A DNA stretch of 64,000 nucleotides from Candidatus Lutibacillus vidarii (GTDB lineage Bacteria > Actinomycetota > Actinomycetes > Actinomycetales > Dermatophilaceae), in contig JADKGA010000002.1 of assembly GCA_016717165.1 (NCBI GenBank), positions 1 through 64,000 of the forward strand, read 5' to 3'. Below, one piece after another: positions 29,506 to 38,274 of this stretch. A program made the translations under genes and the position numbers. Numbering within the stretch: position 1 is the stretch's first letter; each line of letters begins with the position of its first letter. The notes beneath the pieces were generated by a model that ran no database searches, was not told where the DNA came from, and saw only the letters and a list, made by a program, of their open reading frames with translations.

Positions 29506-31827
29506 TCACCCCGTCACTGTCAAGGAGCGCAGGTCGACGACGAGCAGGTCCGAGCCGCCGTGCCCCCAGGGCGCGGCTGCCGGGAACCCGTTCGCGTCGA
29601 CGGTGCTCAGCTGCCACCACACCTCACTGAGGGGTGGGTCGCCGAGCAGATACGAGAACGGGGCGACCGATGCGCCCTCGGCGCCGGGGGTGACGACGAC
29701 GTCGGTGTGCGCCCGGACCGTCGTGCCGTCGGCCTCGCGGGCCTCGACCCGCAGGGTGGCCCGGACGAGGTGGCGCTCGGCGAGGGTGCCGAGGACCTTG
29801 ATCCGCACCTGCCGGTCGTCGACCAGCCTCCGGTCGACGATGACCCGGTCGTCGGTGGCCTCGCGCCACGACCCGTCGACCAGCCCGCCATCGGAGCGCT
29901 GGATGGTCAGCCGGTACTCCAGCGCCCGAGAACCACCCGAGGCGATCGAGTACGTCCGGGTCAGGTGCGTGGTCGTCGCATCGAGGGTGACGGTCTCCTC
30001 GGCATACCGGATGCCGTTCGCGGGGTCGGCATACCGCAGGGCGAGCAGGGCGAGCGAGATCTGCGGCCAGGGGAGGTCGACGAAGAAGGCGACGGTGAGC
30101 TTCTCCGGCATCGGGTCGGGCAGGGACAGGAAGGGCTCGACGGCGCCGGCCCAGGCGCCGACGACCGGGCCGCCGGCCTCCACCGGCCGGTGGAAGGTTG
30201 GGCGGTACGAGTAGGAGAGGTCGCCGGGCAGCGAGGAGAAGACCCAGTGCTGCAGCGGCGTGGCCGCGTCGAGCTGGACCCGGGCGGTCCCCGGTTGGCC
30301 GTCGGTGTGCGGGCCGGGGTGCAGCTCGACGGTCACCGCGGGGAAGAGGTCGAAGGAGAACAGCGGCGCGACGGTGACCGAGACGTCGGTGACGGCATAG
30401 GCCTCGCGGGGGTCGACGAGCAGGTCGGTCGCGCGCCGCTGCGCCCACGGCGAGGCGACCTCTGCGCCCGGCCGCAGCGCGGACGAGGGGTCGAAGCGGG
30501 CGACGACGCGGTAGAGATAGGGCCGCTTCCACACCGCGTCGCGGGCTGCCTCGTCGAGGAGGTTGACGACCCACGACTGCGGCGCGGCCCCTGCGGCGAA
30601 GGCCAGCGCGGTGACCTCGGCCGGGGCGGGCTCGCCACCGCCGAGCGGGGCGCGGGCGAGCTCGACGTCGACGCTGCGCAGCCCGTCCGAGGCGAACCGG
30701 TCGACGAGTGAGACGGCCACCTCCAGCCGCGGGAAACCGGACAGCTCGACCCGGTGGAGCATGCCGTCGCGGATCGCCGGCCAGTCCGGGTTCGGGGTGC
30801 CATCCGGACGAGTGCGCAGCGACCGCAGCAGCGCGTCGATAGTCCCTTGCGGGCGGACCTCGCGCAGCTCGGCCACTCGCTCGGTGGCGCGGATGTCCAT
30901 CCGGCGCACCTGGGTCTCGTCGAGGGTGCGCAGCCGGTATGACGCCCCCGGGATGACGGCCCGGGCCAACGACCACACGGTGTCGTCGACGACCTGGGAG
31001 ACCGTGTTCGCGGTGCTCGTCGGCGGCACCATCGGCTCGAACATCCGGTCCATGACCCAGTCGAGCAGCTGCGCCTGGGTGCGCTCGGCCGCGCTCCGGT
31101 CGCCGGCTGCCGTGCCCAGGACGTCGGTCGTCACGGTGACGCCGGACTCCTCCAGGGCGCTCTTGACAGTGGCCTGGACGTCGGCGGCGACGAACCACGC
31201 GTTCGCCGTCATCCGGCTCTGCAGGAAGTGGTAGATCTTCGTCCAGTCGACCGCGAGGGTGATGTCGTACGCGGGCCGCAGCCCGGCATACGACATGACA
31301 TAGGTGACCAGGACCGGCTCGGCGCCCTCGTCGAGGCAGGCCGCGATCGCTTCGGCGGCCCGCTCGTCGAGGATGAGCTGGAAGTCCGCCTCGTTCGTCC
31401 CCGCGAGGGTGGGTCGTCCGCCGGCGACGAAGGTCACCTCGAAGGGCCCACCGGGGGCCGCCGAGCCCGCGGTGGGCGGCGCGGAGGTGCGGCCGAGGAC
31501 GGCGAGCTCGACGGTGCCGGACTCGAAGGCCACCGGGACGACCCGGGGCGTGCCGGTGAGGCGCCGGGCCGCCTGGATCCGCCCCGGGAGCGAGTCGAGA
31601 ACGTCCTGAGGTATGGCGAGGTCGACGGCCAGCCCGAGGATGCCCCCGGAGACGGCGGCGCTGCCGGCGGCATTGTCCGCATAGAGCGTGAGGTCCAGCC
31701 CGGGGTGCCCGTCCCGGAGCACCAGGGCGGGCCGTGACGGCATGACGTGCCACAGCAAGGGCTCCGCGTGGTCGGGGAGCACTGGGTAGCCGTCGAGCAC
31801 GAGGAAGGGCGGCTCCAACGAGATCAC
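29506..31827 (-). CDS. gene B: modular cluster protein
   Basis: A 773-residue protein from GTG 31827 (MISLEPPFLVLDGYPVLPDH). The A-E signature is weaker but present (LLWHVMPSRPALVLRDGHPG), and GGILGLAVDLAIP aligns with GGFLTMTVDCALG in D. The block AGGRPTLAGTNEADFQLILD corresponds to GAGVPSLDASNRAIFSLTLS. Aromatic-rich strands (YLYRVVARFDPSS, LSYSYRPTFHRP, LEYRLTIQRSDGG) repeat along the second half as in the others. It has no signal peptide and no Pro-rich tail. It lies 9 bp after the in-frame end of A and 4 bp before C. Function unknown. Confidence 0.78.
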   Translation of the reverse strand: MISLEPPFLVLDGYPVLPDHAEPLLWHVMPSRPALVLRDGHPGLDLTLYADNAAGSAAVSGGILGLAVDLAIPQDVLDSLPGRIQAARRLTGTPRVVPVAFESGTVELAVLGRTSAPPTAGSAAPGGPFEVTFVAGGRPTLAGTNEADFQLILDERAAEAIAACLDEGAEPVLVTYVMSYAGLRPAYDITLAVDWTKIYHFLQSRMTANAWFVAADVQATVKSALEESGVTVTTDVLGTAAGDRSAAERTQAQLLDWVMDRMFEPMVPPTSTANTVSQVVDDTVWSLARAVIPGASYRLRTLDETQVRRMDIRATERVAELREVRPQGTIDALLRSLRTRPDGTPNPDWPAIRDGMLHRVELSGFPRLEVAVSLVDRFASDGLRSVDVELARAPLGGGEPAPAEVTALAFAAGAAPQSWVVNLLDEAARDAVWKRPYLYRVVARFDPSSALRPGAEVASPWAQRRATDLLVDPREAYAVTDVSVTVAPLFSFDLFPAVTVELHPGPHTDGQPGTARVQLDAATPLQHWVFSSLPGDLSYSYRPTFHRPVEAGGPVVGAWAGAVEPFLSLPDPMPEKLTVAFFVDLPWPQISLALLALRYADPANGIRYAEETVTLDATTTHLTRTYSIASGGSRALEYRLTIQRSDGGLVDGSWREATDDRVIVDRRLVDDRQVRIKVLGTLAERHLVRATLRVEAREADGTTVRAHTDVVVTPGAEGASVAPFSYLLGDPPLSEVWWQLSTVDANGFPAAAPWGHGGSDLLVVDLRSLTVTG

Positions 31828-34349
31828 GGCGCCGACCTACGGCTGGGGTGGGGCAGGGGGTGCCGGCGTCGGCGGCGCGGGCGGAGCCGGAGGAACCGGC
31901 GTGGGCGGGGTCGGCGGCGCGGGCGGAGCCGGAGGAACCGGCGTGGGCGGAGCCGGAGGAGCCGGTGTGGGCGGGGTCGGCGGCGCGGGCGGAGCCGGAG
32001 GAACCGGCGTGGGCGGCGTCGGGTCGGCGTCGGCGGGGTCGGTGGCGCAGGTGGCGTGGGTGTGGGCGGGGTCGGCGTGGCCGGGGTCGGCATCGCGGGG
32101 AGGAAGAGGAAGTCGCTGTCGGCACCCATGGTCCCGCTCAGCCCGGTCAGCGAGACCGGCTCGCCCGTCGCGGGGACGTACTGGACGTCATAGGTGTATG
32201 CCGATGCGGACTTGTCCGCCCGGGCGACCGACCACACCTGAGGTGTCGCGTCCGAGAAGACGAGGGTCTTGTTGTCCTGCACCCCGTGCGTGGGGTCGAC
32301 ATACGAGAGCCGGACGACGACCCGGCGCACGGCCGAGCCGATGCCGGTGTCGGCGGGGTCGACGGAGATCTTGACGACCCCGCCGACGGCGTCGCCGAGG
32401 ACCAAGGTGCCGGAGTCGGTGGGGACCGGTGTCCAGTCCCCGGAGACCACCGAGCCGTCCTCGCGGATCGTCTTGGTGCTGTAGCGGAAGTCCCGGACGT
32501 TGGGGTCGCGGAGCAGGAAGCGCCACTGCGGCGGCGCGAGAGCGGCGACCGTCGCCTCGGAGAAGCTGAGCGTGCGGGCCTGCCGGTAGTCGTGCGCGGC
32601 GTCGACATACTCGAGGTCGACGATGAGGCTCTGGACCTCGGACCAGTCCACCGACGGCACGACCGAGAGGTGGAAGCCGTCGTCGAACGGGGTGGAGACC
32701 GAGAGGTAGCCGGACTGGGCGTTGTCGTCGTGGTCGCCGGTGAGCCACTCGCCGGTGATCCGCTGGCTGCCGGCGACGTCGTCGGTCGTCACATAGGTCA
32801 CGCGGTACTGGTAGGGCTGGTCCCAGGGGGCGTAGATGACCCGCTTGTAGGTGACCTCGGGCGCGGCCTTGGTGAGGATGACCGTGTCGACCACCTCGGG
32901 GACCTTGCGGGCCGGGTCGGCGTACTTGATCTCGACCTCGATCGAGGACAGCTTCTGGCTGTCGAAGGCGTTGACGTCATTCGCCGCGACCCGCAGGTTC
33001 ATCACCCCGGGGTTCGGCACGCGCAGGGTGTAGTTGCGGACGTTCGAGGTGTCCGAGTACAGCGTCGCGGTCGTCACCGGACCGGAGCTGTAGTTGACCT
33101 CGACCTCGACCGAGTAGGTGTCCTGGCCGACCGCGGCGAGCCGGGTGGTGAAGGTCTTCGGGGAGCGGTCGGCCTTGGTGAAGGCGAAGCTCTCCCGCTT
33201 GGTGATGTTCTGCCCGTCCTTGACGCCTTCGTAGCTGAGGTGGCCGACGACGCTGTGGACGATGTCGCCATAGGTGTCGAAGTCGAGGTTGGTGTCGACC
33301 GTGACGGTGAGGGTGTTGAAGTACCACTCCGCCGTGCCGAGGTCGATGTCGAGGACGACCTTGTCGACATCGGAGCCGAGGAAGGTCGAGTCGAGCGTCG
33401 CGCTGGGGTTGTACTGCCGGATGACGACATCGCGCTGGACGAGGTCGAGGTTGAACACCTGGTGGATGTCCTCGTGGATGAAGCTCATCCACTGGCTCTC
33501 GCGGTCCTTGTCGGTGGCGATGCTGCCGCCCTGGAGGAAGTGGTCCTTGAGCCACCCGTCGAGCTTGCTGAACGCGAACCCGCGTAGCGCCTCGACGTCC
33601 TCGTCCTTGATCTGGCTGGAGCCCTTGTCGATATTGAGGGTGATCAGGCCCTGGGACTCCATCGTCTCACTGATCGAGGTGCGGTGCGCCTCGGTCGTCG
33701 TCGTCTCGTTGCCCCAGGTGTCCTCGTCGTGGATCTGGCTCGTCGTGTACGTCATGACGACGTCCTTGACCTCCTTGCTGTCGCAGTGCGCGTAGACATG
33801 CACCGCGGGCAGCCGGGTCTCGAACCCGAGGTCGTACTCGACGACGGCCACGCCGCCGCCCTTCTTCATCGCCTGGTAGAGCAGCTCGGCGCCGAGGTCC
33901 TTCAGCTCGACGGCGAAGGACGCGCTGTTGTCGGCGAACATGCTCGGCTTGCCGGCCTGGACCGTCCCGACGAACTTGTCGTCCTTCATGATGAGCAGCC
34001 GCACCTCGCCGGTGACGAAGTCGATCGCGGTGAGCTTCGGCGGCGGCAGCTGGGGGTCGTTGGGTCGCTCGGCCCGCATCCGGTCGGCGAGCTTGGGCTT
34101 GACCTTGGTCTCGAGGAAGTCGCCGTCCTCGACGAGCTGGGTGGTGAAGACGAGGTAGCCGCCGCCCTTGTCGTCCTCGGTCTCCCGCTCGACGGGCAGC
34201 TGGTACTTGAGGAAGGTGAACATCGGCTTGCCGTCGCTGCCCTTGGCGACGCGCAGGGTGCGCGGCAGGTAGAAGAAGTGGGCGTAGTCGTCGTCGTCAC
34301 GGAAGACCGTCAGGCCTTCGATGGTGTCGAACACCGGGATCGACTGCAT
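31824..34349 (-). CDS. gene A: first modular cluster protein, Pro-rich tail probably frameshifted
   Basis: From ATG 34349, with GGAGG eight bases upstream, the product opens MQSIPVFDTIEGLTVFRDDD and FFYLPRTLRVAKGSDGKPMF, the clearest A-E signature. It then has a family core and at least five beta-rich modules (YTLRVPNPG, YQYRVTYVTTDD, FRYSTKTIREDG, YTYDVQYVPATG). The tail starts as PTPPTPTPPAPP and near 32030 turns into Arg-rich sequence ending at 31824. In the neighbouring frame the same DNA keeps reading PPAPPTP repeats to TAG 31837-31839, so one indel in the repeat is likely. The frame is open upstream to 36482, but that part is antisense to other genes. First gene of the seven-gene series. 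Confidence 0.8.
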   Translation of the reverse strand: MQSIPVFDTIEGLTVFRDDDDYAHFFYLPRTLRVAKGSDGKPMFTFLKYQLPVERETEDDKGGGYLVFTTQLVEDGDFLETKVKPKLADRMRAERPNDPQLPPPKLTAIDFVTGEVRLLIMKDDKFVGTVQAGKPSMFADNSASFAVELKDLGAELLYQAMKKGGGVAVVEYDLGFETRLPAVHVYAHCDSKEVKDVVMTYTTSQIHDEDTWGNETTTTEAHRTSISETMESQGLITLNIDKGSSQIKDEDVEALRGFAFSKLDGWLKDHFLQGGSIATDKDRESQWMSFIHEDIHQVFNLDLVQRDVVIRQYNPSATLDSTFLGSDVDKVVLDIDLGTAEWYFNTLTVTVDTNLDFDTYGDIVHSVVGHLSYEGVKDGQNITKRESFAFTKADRSPKTFTTRLAAVGQDTYSVEVEVNYSSGPVTTATLYSDTSNVRNYTLRVPNPGVMNLRVAANDVNAFDSQKLSSIEVEIKYADPARKVPEVVDTVILTKAAPEVTYKRVIYAPWDQPYQYRVTYVTTDDVAGSQRITGEWLTGDHDDNAQSGYLSVSTPFDDGFHLSVVPSVDWSEVQSLIVDLEYVDAAHDYRQARTLSFSEATVAALAPPQWRFLLRDPNVRDFRYSTKTIREDGSVVSGDWTPVPTDSGTLVLGDAVGGVVKISVDPADTGIGSAVRRVVVRLSYVDPTHGVQDNKTLVFSDATPQVWSVARADKSASAYTYDVQYVPATGEPVSLTGLSGTMGADSDFLFLPAMPTPATPTPPTPTPPAPPTPPTPTRRRPRRFLRLRPRRRPRPHRLLRLRPRRFLRLRPRRRPRPRRFLRLRPRRRRRHPLPHPSRRSAP

Positions 34350-34463
34350 GCGGGCGCCTCCAAGGTCCCGGCCGCACGTCAGTCCGGAGGGGAGGTCCGG
34401 CGTGCGGCCGTCACGACGACGGTAGTGGGCCGAGTGTGACCCACGCCATACTGAGGTCGTCCG
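34350..34463. promoter_or_regulatory. divergent control region of the 22-kb cluster, with a 9-bp inverted repeat
   Basis: CGGCCGCAC (34369-34377) and GTGCGGCCG (34402-34410) are exact inverted copies 24 bp apart, lying between gene A and the M64 peptidase gene. Two GTCCGGAGG/GGTCCGG-like stretches sit inside the loop. The site could be a shared operator for both transcription units or a stem at the 5' end of the gene A message. A relatively AT-rich TTTGATACATC lies at 34470-34480, inside the first codons of the peptidase gene under the GTG 34464 model. Confidence 0.4.
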
Positions 34464-35216
34464 GTGTGGTTTGATACATCGGGACAAACAGTGGTGACTG
34501 GCCTCGTGCGCACAGACCGGACCGGACCCCCGGAACGGCGCTTCGACCTGCTCGTCCTCGCGGACGGTTTCGCCGTCGACCGGTTCCCTCAGTTCGTAGC
34601 CGCGTATGCCGGCCTCCGCCGGGAGCTGTACGCGACCGCCCCCTTCGGCACGCTGCGCGGTCTGGTCAACCTCGCTCGTGCGGTCTCGTCCGAACGGCTC
34701 GTCACCGGGGCCACACTGTCCGACCACCGGATGCTGGTCCTCGACGAGGATGCCGCGTGGTCGGTCGCCCGCTCGGTCGACCCCGACACCGACGCCGTCC
34801 TCGTCGTCGTGGACTCGCCGGCATACGCCGGGGTGTCCGGTCATCTCGTCGCGGCGGTGACCTGCCACGAGCAGGCGCCGCGGGTGGCCCTGCACGAGCT
34901 GGGGCACGCGGTCTTCGGGCTCGCCGACGAGTACGAGGGTCCCGGCTCCGCCCCGGGGGCGAGCGGGCCGGGTGAGCCGGCGGCTCCGAATCTCTCCCTC
35001 GTGGGCGACCCGGCGCTGGTCAAGTGGCGTGACCTCGTCACCGCCGACGGGTCGGTGGGCTGCTACGAGGGCGCGGACCGGGTCTCCACGGGGGTCTACC
35101 GGCCGTCGCCGCGGTGCCTCATGCGGTCGGTCCACGACCCCTTCTGTCCGGTATGCCGTATGGCGATCACCCGCACACTGGTATCTTTCCGGCACGCACG
35201 GCCTCTGTGGTGCTGA
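34464..35216 (+). CDS. M64-type (IgA-peptidase-like) zinc metallopeptidase
   Basis: A protein of up to 250 residues. HELGHAVFGLADEYE (residues 144-158) gives the zinc ligands His144 and His148, the catalytic Glu145, and the conserved Asp-Glu-Tyr of M64 peptidases. The earlier stretch RRFDLLVLADGFAVDRFPQF matches the family's opening ILGDGY-like block. A CLMRS-HDPFCPVCR segment near the end follows the usual M64 pattern of a Cys-containing C-terminus. GTG 34464 is the longest start; GTG 34491 or 34506 are alternatives. No signal peptide is obvious, which is unusual for a secreted peptidase. It is first in the plus-strand unit and divergent from gene A, so it may process cluster proteins. Confidence 0.82.
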   Translation: MWFDTSGQTVVTGLVRTDRTGPPERRFDLLVLADGFAVDRFPQFVAAYAGLRRELYATAPFGTLRGLVNLARAVSSERLVTGATLSDHRMLVLDEDAAWSVARSVDPDTDAVLVVVDSPAYAGVSGHLVAAVTCHEQAPRVALHELGHAVFGLADEYEGPGSAPGASGPGEPAAPNLSLVGDPALVKWRDLVTADGSVGCYEGADRVSTGVYRPSPRCLMRSVHDPFCPVCRMAITRTLVSFRHARPLWC

Positions 35217-35291
35217 GCGGTGCCGGACCTCGGCACCGACCGTTCGCTGGCGCTTGCCAGATCCACACTCCTTTCCTCCCAAGGAGCCCAG

Positions 35292-36473
35292 ATGACGGCC
35301 AAACGGGTGTACTTCTTCTCCGGAGCCGAGTACGTGCGCTTCGACCACCCCCTCGACGGGGTGCTGCCGCTGGTCTACCCGCGCGGTATCGCGGGTGCGT
35401 GGCCCGGGCTGACCAGTCCCATCGACGCCGCGGTCAACTGGGGGAATGGGAAGGTCTACTTCTTCTCCGGCTCCCAGTACTGGCGGTGGGACACCCGGCT
35501 GGACGCTGCTGACCCGTTCTACCCCCGGCCCATCCTGCTCGCCTGGACCGACGCCGCCTCGGCGCACTTCGGGTCGGGGATCGACGCCGCGGTCAACTGG
35601 GGTAACGGGAAGGCCTACCTGTTCAAGGGTGCCGAGTACATCCGCCACGACATCGCCTCCGGGAGTATCGACCCCGGCTATCCCAAGCCGATCGCCGGCA
35701 ACTGGGGTGGGGTCGCCGGGACGATCTTCGAGCGGGACCTCGACGCGGCCGTCAACTGGGGCAATGGCAAGGTCTACTGGTTCAAGGGCGACCAGTACGG
35801 CCGACTCGATGTCGGGACGAAGGCGCTCGACCCGGGCTACCCGCGGGCCATCTCGGCCGGCTGGCCCGGCGTCTTCCCCACCGGGGTCAGTGGCGCCGTC
35901 GAGTGGCCGATGGCAGCGGTTGCTGCGGGTGGGTTCAACGTCCCGGCCAACCGCTCCGGCGCGCAGGCCGTTCCCTTCGCGGGGGGCACCCGGTTCGTCG
36001 AGTCGTTCGAGATGAATATCGACTTCGACGGGGCGGCCGCCTACCCGACGACGTGTGCCGTCGGGGAGTACCGCCAGTACGTGCGCGGCGAGTTCCGCAA
36101 GAACGGTGTCGTCAAGACACACCTGCTCGCCGATCCCGGCGGCGGGCCTGCGCCGGCGATGCTGCCCATCCCTGCCGCCGGCGCGACGGGCGACAACTTC
36201 CGCGAGGACGGCCTCGATAAGGCCGGCCCACCGCGTCAGCTCTTCTTCTACGGACACCGAGCCCTTGGGGAGGCCTTCGGCAACGACGGCTGGGTCCCTG
36301 ACCGGGACACCGGCTGCCAGTACCGGGGCAAGGACGGCCCGGGTTCTGGGGGAACCACCGGCCAGGTCGTCTCGGTCCGGCTCGACTTCCGCGGCCAGGC
36401 GATCGACGCCGCCAGCGGCGGCGAGGTACTCGACACGGCCAACTGGTCGGTTATCGCAGGAGGGACGGCCTGA
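35292..36473 (+). CDS. hemopexin-repeat protein 1 with a Cys-containing C-terminal domain
   Basis: A 393-residue protein from ATG 35292 (AGGAG upstream). Residues 4-205 are four hemopexin-type blades, each with a YFFSG-EY-R-D motif (VYFFSGAEYVRFD, VYFFSGSQYWRWD, AYLFKGAEYIRHD, VYWFKGDQYGRLD), enough for one four-bladed propeller. The C-terminal 180 residues include CAVGEYRQYVRGEFRKNG, FREDG, FFYGHR and TGCQYRGKDGPG. I have seen this pattern in uncharacterised proteins from phage-tail-like gene neighbourhoods but cannot name it. No signal peptide. It is followed directly (TGATG overlap) by a small gene. Confidence 0.82.
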   Translation: MTAKRVYFFSGAEYVRFDHPLDGVLPLVYPRGIAGAWPGLTSPIDAAVNWGNGKVYFFSGSQYWRWDTRLDAADPFYPRPILLAWTDAASAHFGSGIDAAVNWGNGKAYLFKGAEYIRHDIASGSIDPGYPKPIAGNWGGVAGTIFERDLDAAVNWGNGKVYWFKGDQYGRLDVGTKALDPGYPRAISAGWPGVFPTGVSGAVEWPMAAVAAGGFNVPANRSGAQAVPFAGGTRFVESFEMNIDFDGAAAYPTTCAVGEYRQYVRGEFRKNGVVKTHLLADPGGGPAPAMLPIPAAGATGDNFREDGLDKAGPPRQLFFYGHRALGEAFGNDGWVPDRDTGCQYRGKDGPGSGGTTGQVVSVRLDFRGQAIDAASGGEVLDTANWSVIAGGTA

Positions 36474-36820
36474 TGACGACATCCCAGCTCATCGCCGGCC
36501 GGTGGGTGCTGCCCACGGTCGAGAGCAACCAGGACGGCACGGTGCGCATGCACGTCAGCGTCTCGGTGGACTCCGCCGACGCGCTGGCGGACATCCCCGT
36601 CGAGGTGGGCCTGTCCGCCGCCGGCCAGCCGCTGGACCTCGCGGAGGCGCCGTCCTCGTGGTACTACCTCGAGACCCTCGCCATCACCGCGGTGTCCGAC
36701 CTCGCCTTCGCCAACCCTGCTGGTGCCGACCCGGACGCCTGCACGGTGACGATGCAGGGGGAGTCGGCCACCTTCGAGGTGACCGTGCGTCCCGCCGAAC
36801 CCGAGATCCCGATGGTGTGA
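36473..36820 (+). CDS. small conserved-looking protein of the hemopexin unit
   Basis: A 115-residue protein with no recognised family, starting at an ATG that overlaps the stop of hemopexin protein 1 by one base. It is predicted to be beta-rich (HVSVSVDSA, CTVTMQGESATFEVTVRPAE) with an SSWYYLETLAITAV strand, and has one Cys and no signal peptide or membrane segment. Position between two hemopexin genes with 7 bp to the next start suggests a partner or immunity-type role, but nothing in the sequence proves either. Confidence 0.65.
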   Translation: MTTSQLIAGRWVLPTVESNQDGTVRMHVSVSVDSADALADIPVEVGLSAAGQPLDLAEAPSSWYYLETLAITAVSDLAFANPAGADPDACTVTMQGESATFEVTVRPAEPEIPMV

Positions 36821-36827
36821 GGCAGCC

Positions 36828-38249
36828 ATGACCAGACTCGTCGGTTTCGTCGCCCCGGGCGGCGCCCGCGCCTACTTCTTCAGTGGGGACCAGTACGTCC
36901 GGTATGACGTTGCGGCCGATGCCGTCGACGCCGGCTATCCCAAGCCGATCGCCGGCAACTGGCCGGGCCTGTTCGACCGGGATATCGACGCGGCAGCGGT
37001 CTTCCCCAACGGGAAGCTCTACGTCTTCCGCGGCTCGGAGTACATCCGCTTCGACTGGGACGCCTCGGCCGCCGACCCGGGATATCCCAAGCCGATCGAC
37101 GGCAACTGGCCCGGGCTCTTCCCCAGCGTCGATGCCGTCGTCACCTGGACGAATGGGAAGGTCTACTTCTTCCAGGGGCAGCACTACTCGCGGTACGACC
37201 CGGACGCCGGACGGGTCGAGGACGCCTACCCCCGCGAGATCGCCGGCAGCTGGCCGGGCCTGTTCACCGAGGGCATCGAGTCGGCCATGCTCTGGCCCTC
37301 GGGCAGTGCCTACTTCTTCTCTGGCGACCAGTACGTCAAGTACGACCCGGCGACCGACACGGTACCGGCGGGCTATCCCGCCGCGATCGCGGGGGCCTGG
37401 CCGGGTCTGCCGTTCGCGGCGGTGCCGGCGCCGCCCGGCGGCCAGCCGGTGCAACCCTCCGGCGGCGCCGCGAGTGCACTGGACGGCATACCGGCGCGGG
37501 CCCTCACGCTGGACCAGGCGCGCGGCGAGCTGACCCGGTGGGAGAGCGAAGGCTCGATCAAGCTCGAGGCCTCCTCGATGGCGGGCAAGGTCAGCCTCGA
37601 CGGGCTCGACCCCGCGACCGGCCAGAGCGCGGCCGGCAATGTCGGTGGCGTCGTCATCCGGTACTGGGGCTCCGGGTCGAAGTCCGGGGCCGCTGCGTCC
37701 GGCGGCAGTGCCCCGGACAACCTCGACCCGCGCCAGGCGGTCGCCCTGGTTCGCTTCTGCCGCTGGCTGAGCGCCACCTGGGGGGTCACCGAGCTCTACC
37801 ACGCGGGCGCCGGCGGCGACTCGAGCGGGGCGCGCACCGACTGCCACGGCCAGGGTCGAGCGCTGGACTTCGTCGGGATCAAGGGCACCTCGGGCGGGAC
37901 CGACTACACCCTCACCGTCTTCGACGACTGGGGGCGGGTCTCGACGCCGTCCACCCCAGGTGGGGCCTGGATCCCGGCCGGGACGGACGCGACACACTTC
38001 CGGCTCGATGACGCGCCAGGCTTCGAGTTCCAGCGCGATATCTACCGCTCCATCTACGAGTTCGCGGCGGGCCAGTGGCAGGACACCTCGTCCGGTCCGG
38101 ACCCGGCCGGGACGCCGATCAGCACCATCGGCGGTCGCAGCTTCATCATGCATCCCGACACGCACACCTCGGCGCCCGGGACTCCGCACGGCCGGGAGGC
38201 CCACCAGGGTCACCTGCACCTCCAGATCGGCGTCACCGGTACCGCGTGA
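36828..38249 (+). CDS. hemopexin-repeat protein 2 fused to a LAS-type (DD/LD-peptidase-like) domain
   Basis: A 473-residue protein. Residues 8-205 hold four hemopexin blades (AYFFSGDQYVRYD, LYVFRGSEYIRFD, VYFFQGQHYSRYD, AYFFSGDQYVKYD). The C-terminal 250 residues contain CHGQGRALDF with His340 and Asp347 in an HxxGxAxD pattern, and HLHLQIG with His462 and His464 (HxH). These are the zinc ligands of the LAS superfamily of peptidoglycan peptidases and hedgehog-like proteins. The likely activity is cleavage of cell-wall stem peptides, with the propeller as a targeting or binding module. There is no signal peptide. It shares its first blades almost word for word with protein 3. Confidence 0.82.
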   Translation: MTRLVGFVAPGGARAYFFSGDQYVRYDVAADAVDAGYPKPIAGNWPGLFDRDIDAAAVFPNGKLYVFRGSEYIRFDWDASAADPGYPKPIDGNWPGLFPSVDAVVTWTNGKVYFFQGQHYSRYDPDAGRVEDAYPREIAGSWPGLFTEGIESAMLWPSGSAYFFSGDQYVKYDPATDTVPAGYPAAIAGAWPGLPFAAVPAPPGGQPVQPSGGAASALDGIPARALTLDQARGELTRWESEGSIKLEASSMAGKVSLDGLDPATGQSAAGNVGGVVIRYWGSGSKSGAAASGGSAPDNLDPRQAVALVRFCRWLSATWGVTELYHAGAGGDSSGARTDCHGQGRALDFVGIKGTSGGTDYTLTVFDDWGRVSTPSTPGGAWIPAGTDATHFRLDDAPGFEFQRDIYRSIYEFAAGQWQDTSSGPDPAGTPISTIGGRSFIMHPDTHTSAPGTPHGREAHQGHLHLQIGVTGTA

Positions 38250-38274
38250 CGCCTCAGGCTTGGAAAGGTCGACG

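Noticed and set aside
34350..36482. An upstream extension of gene A that stays open to 36482
   Set aside because: It is antisense to the M64 and hemopexin genes, and a strong GGAGG precedes ATG 34349, where the family signature begins.
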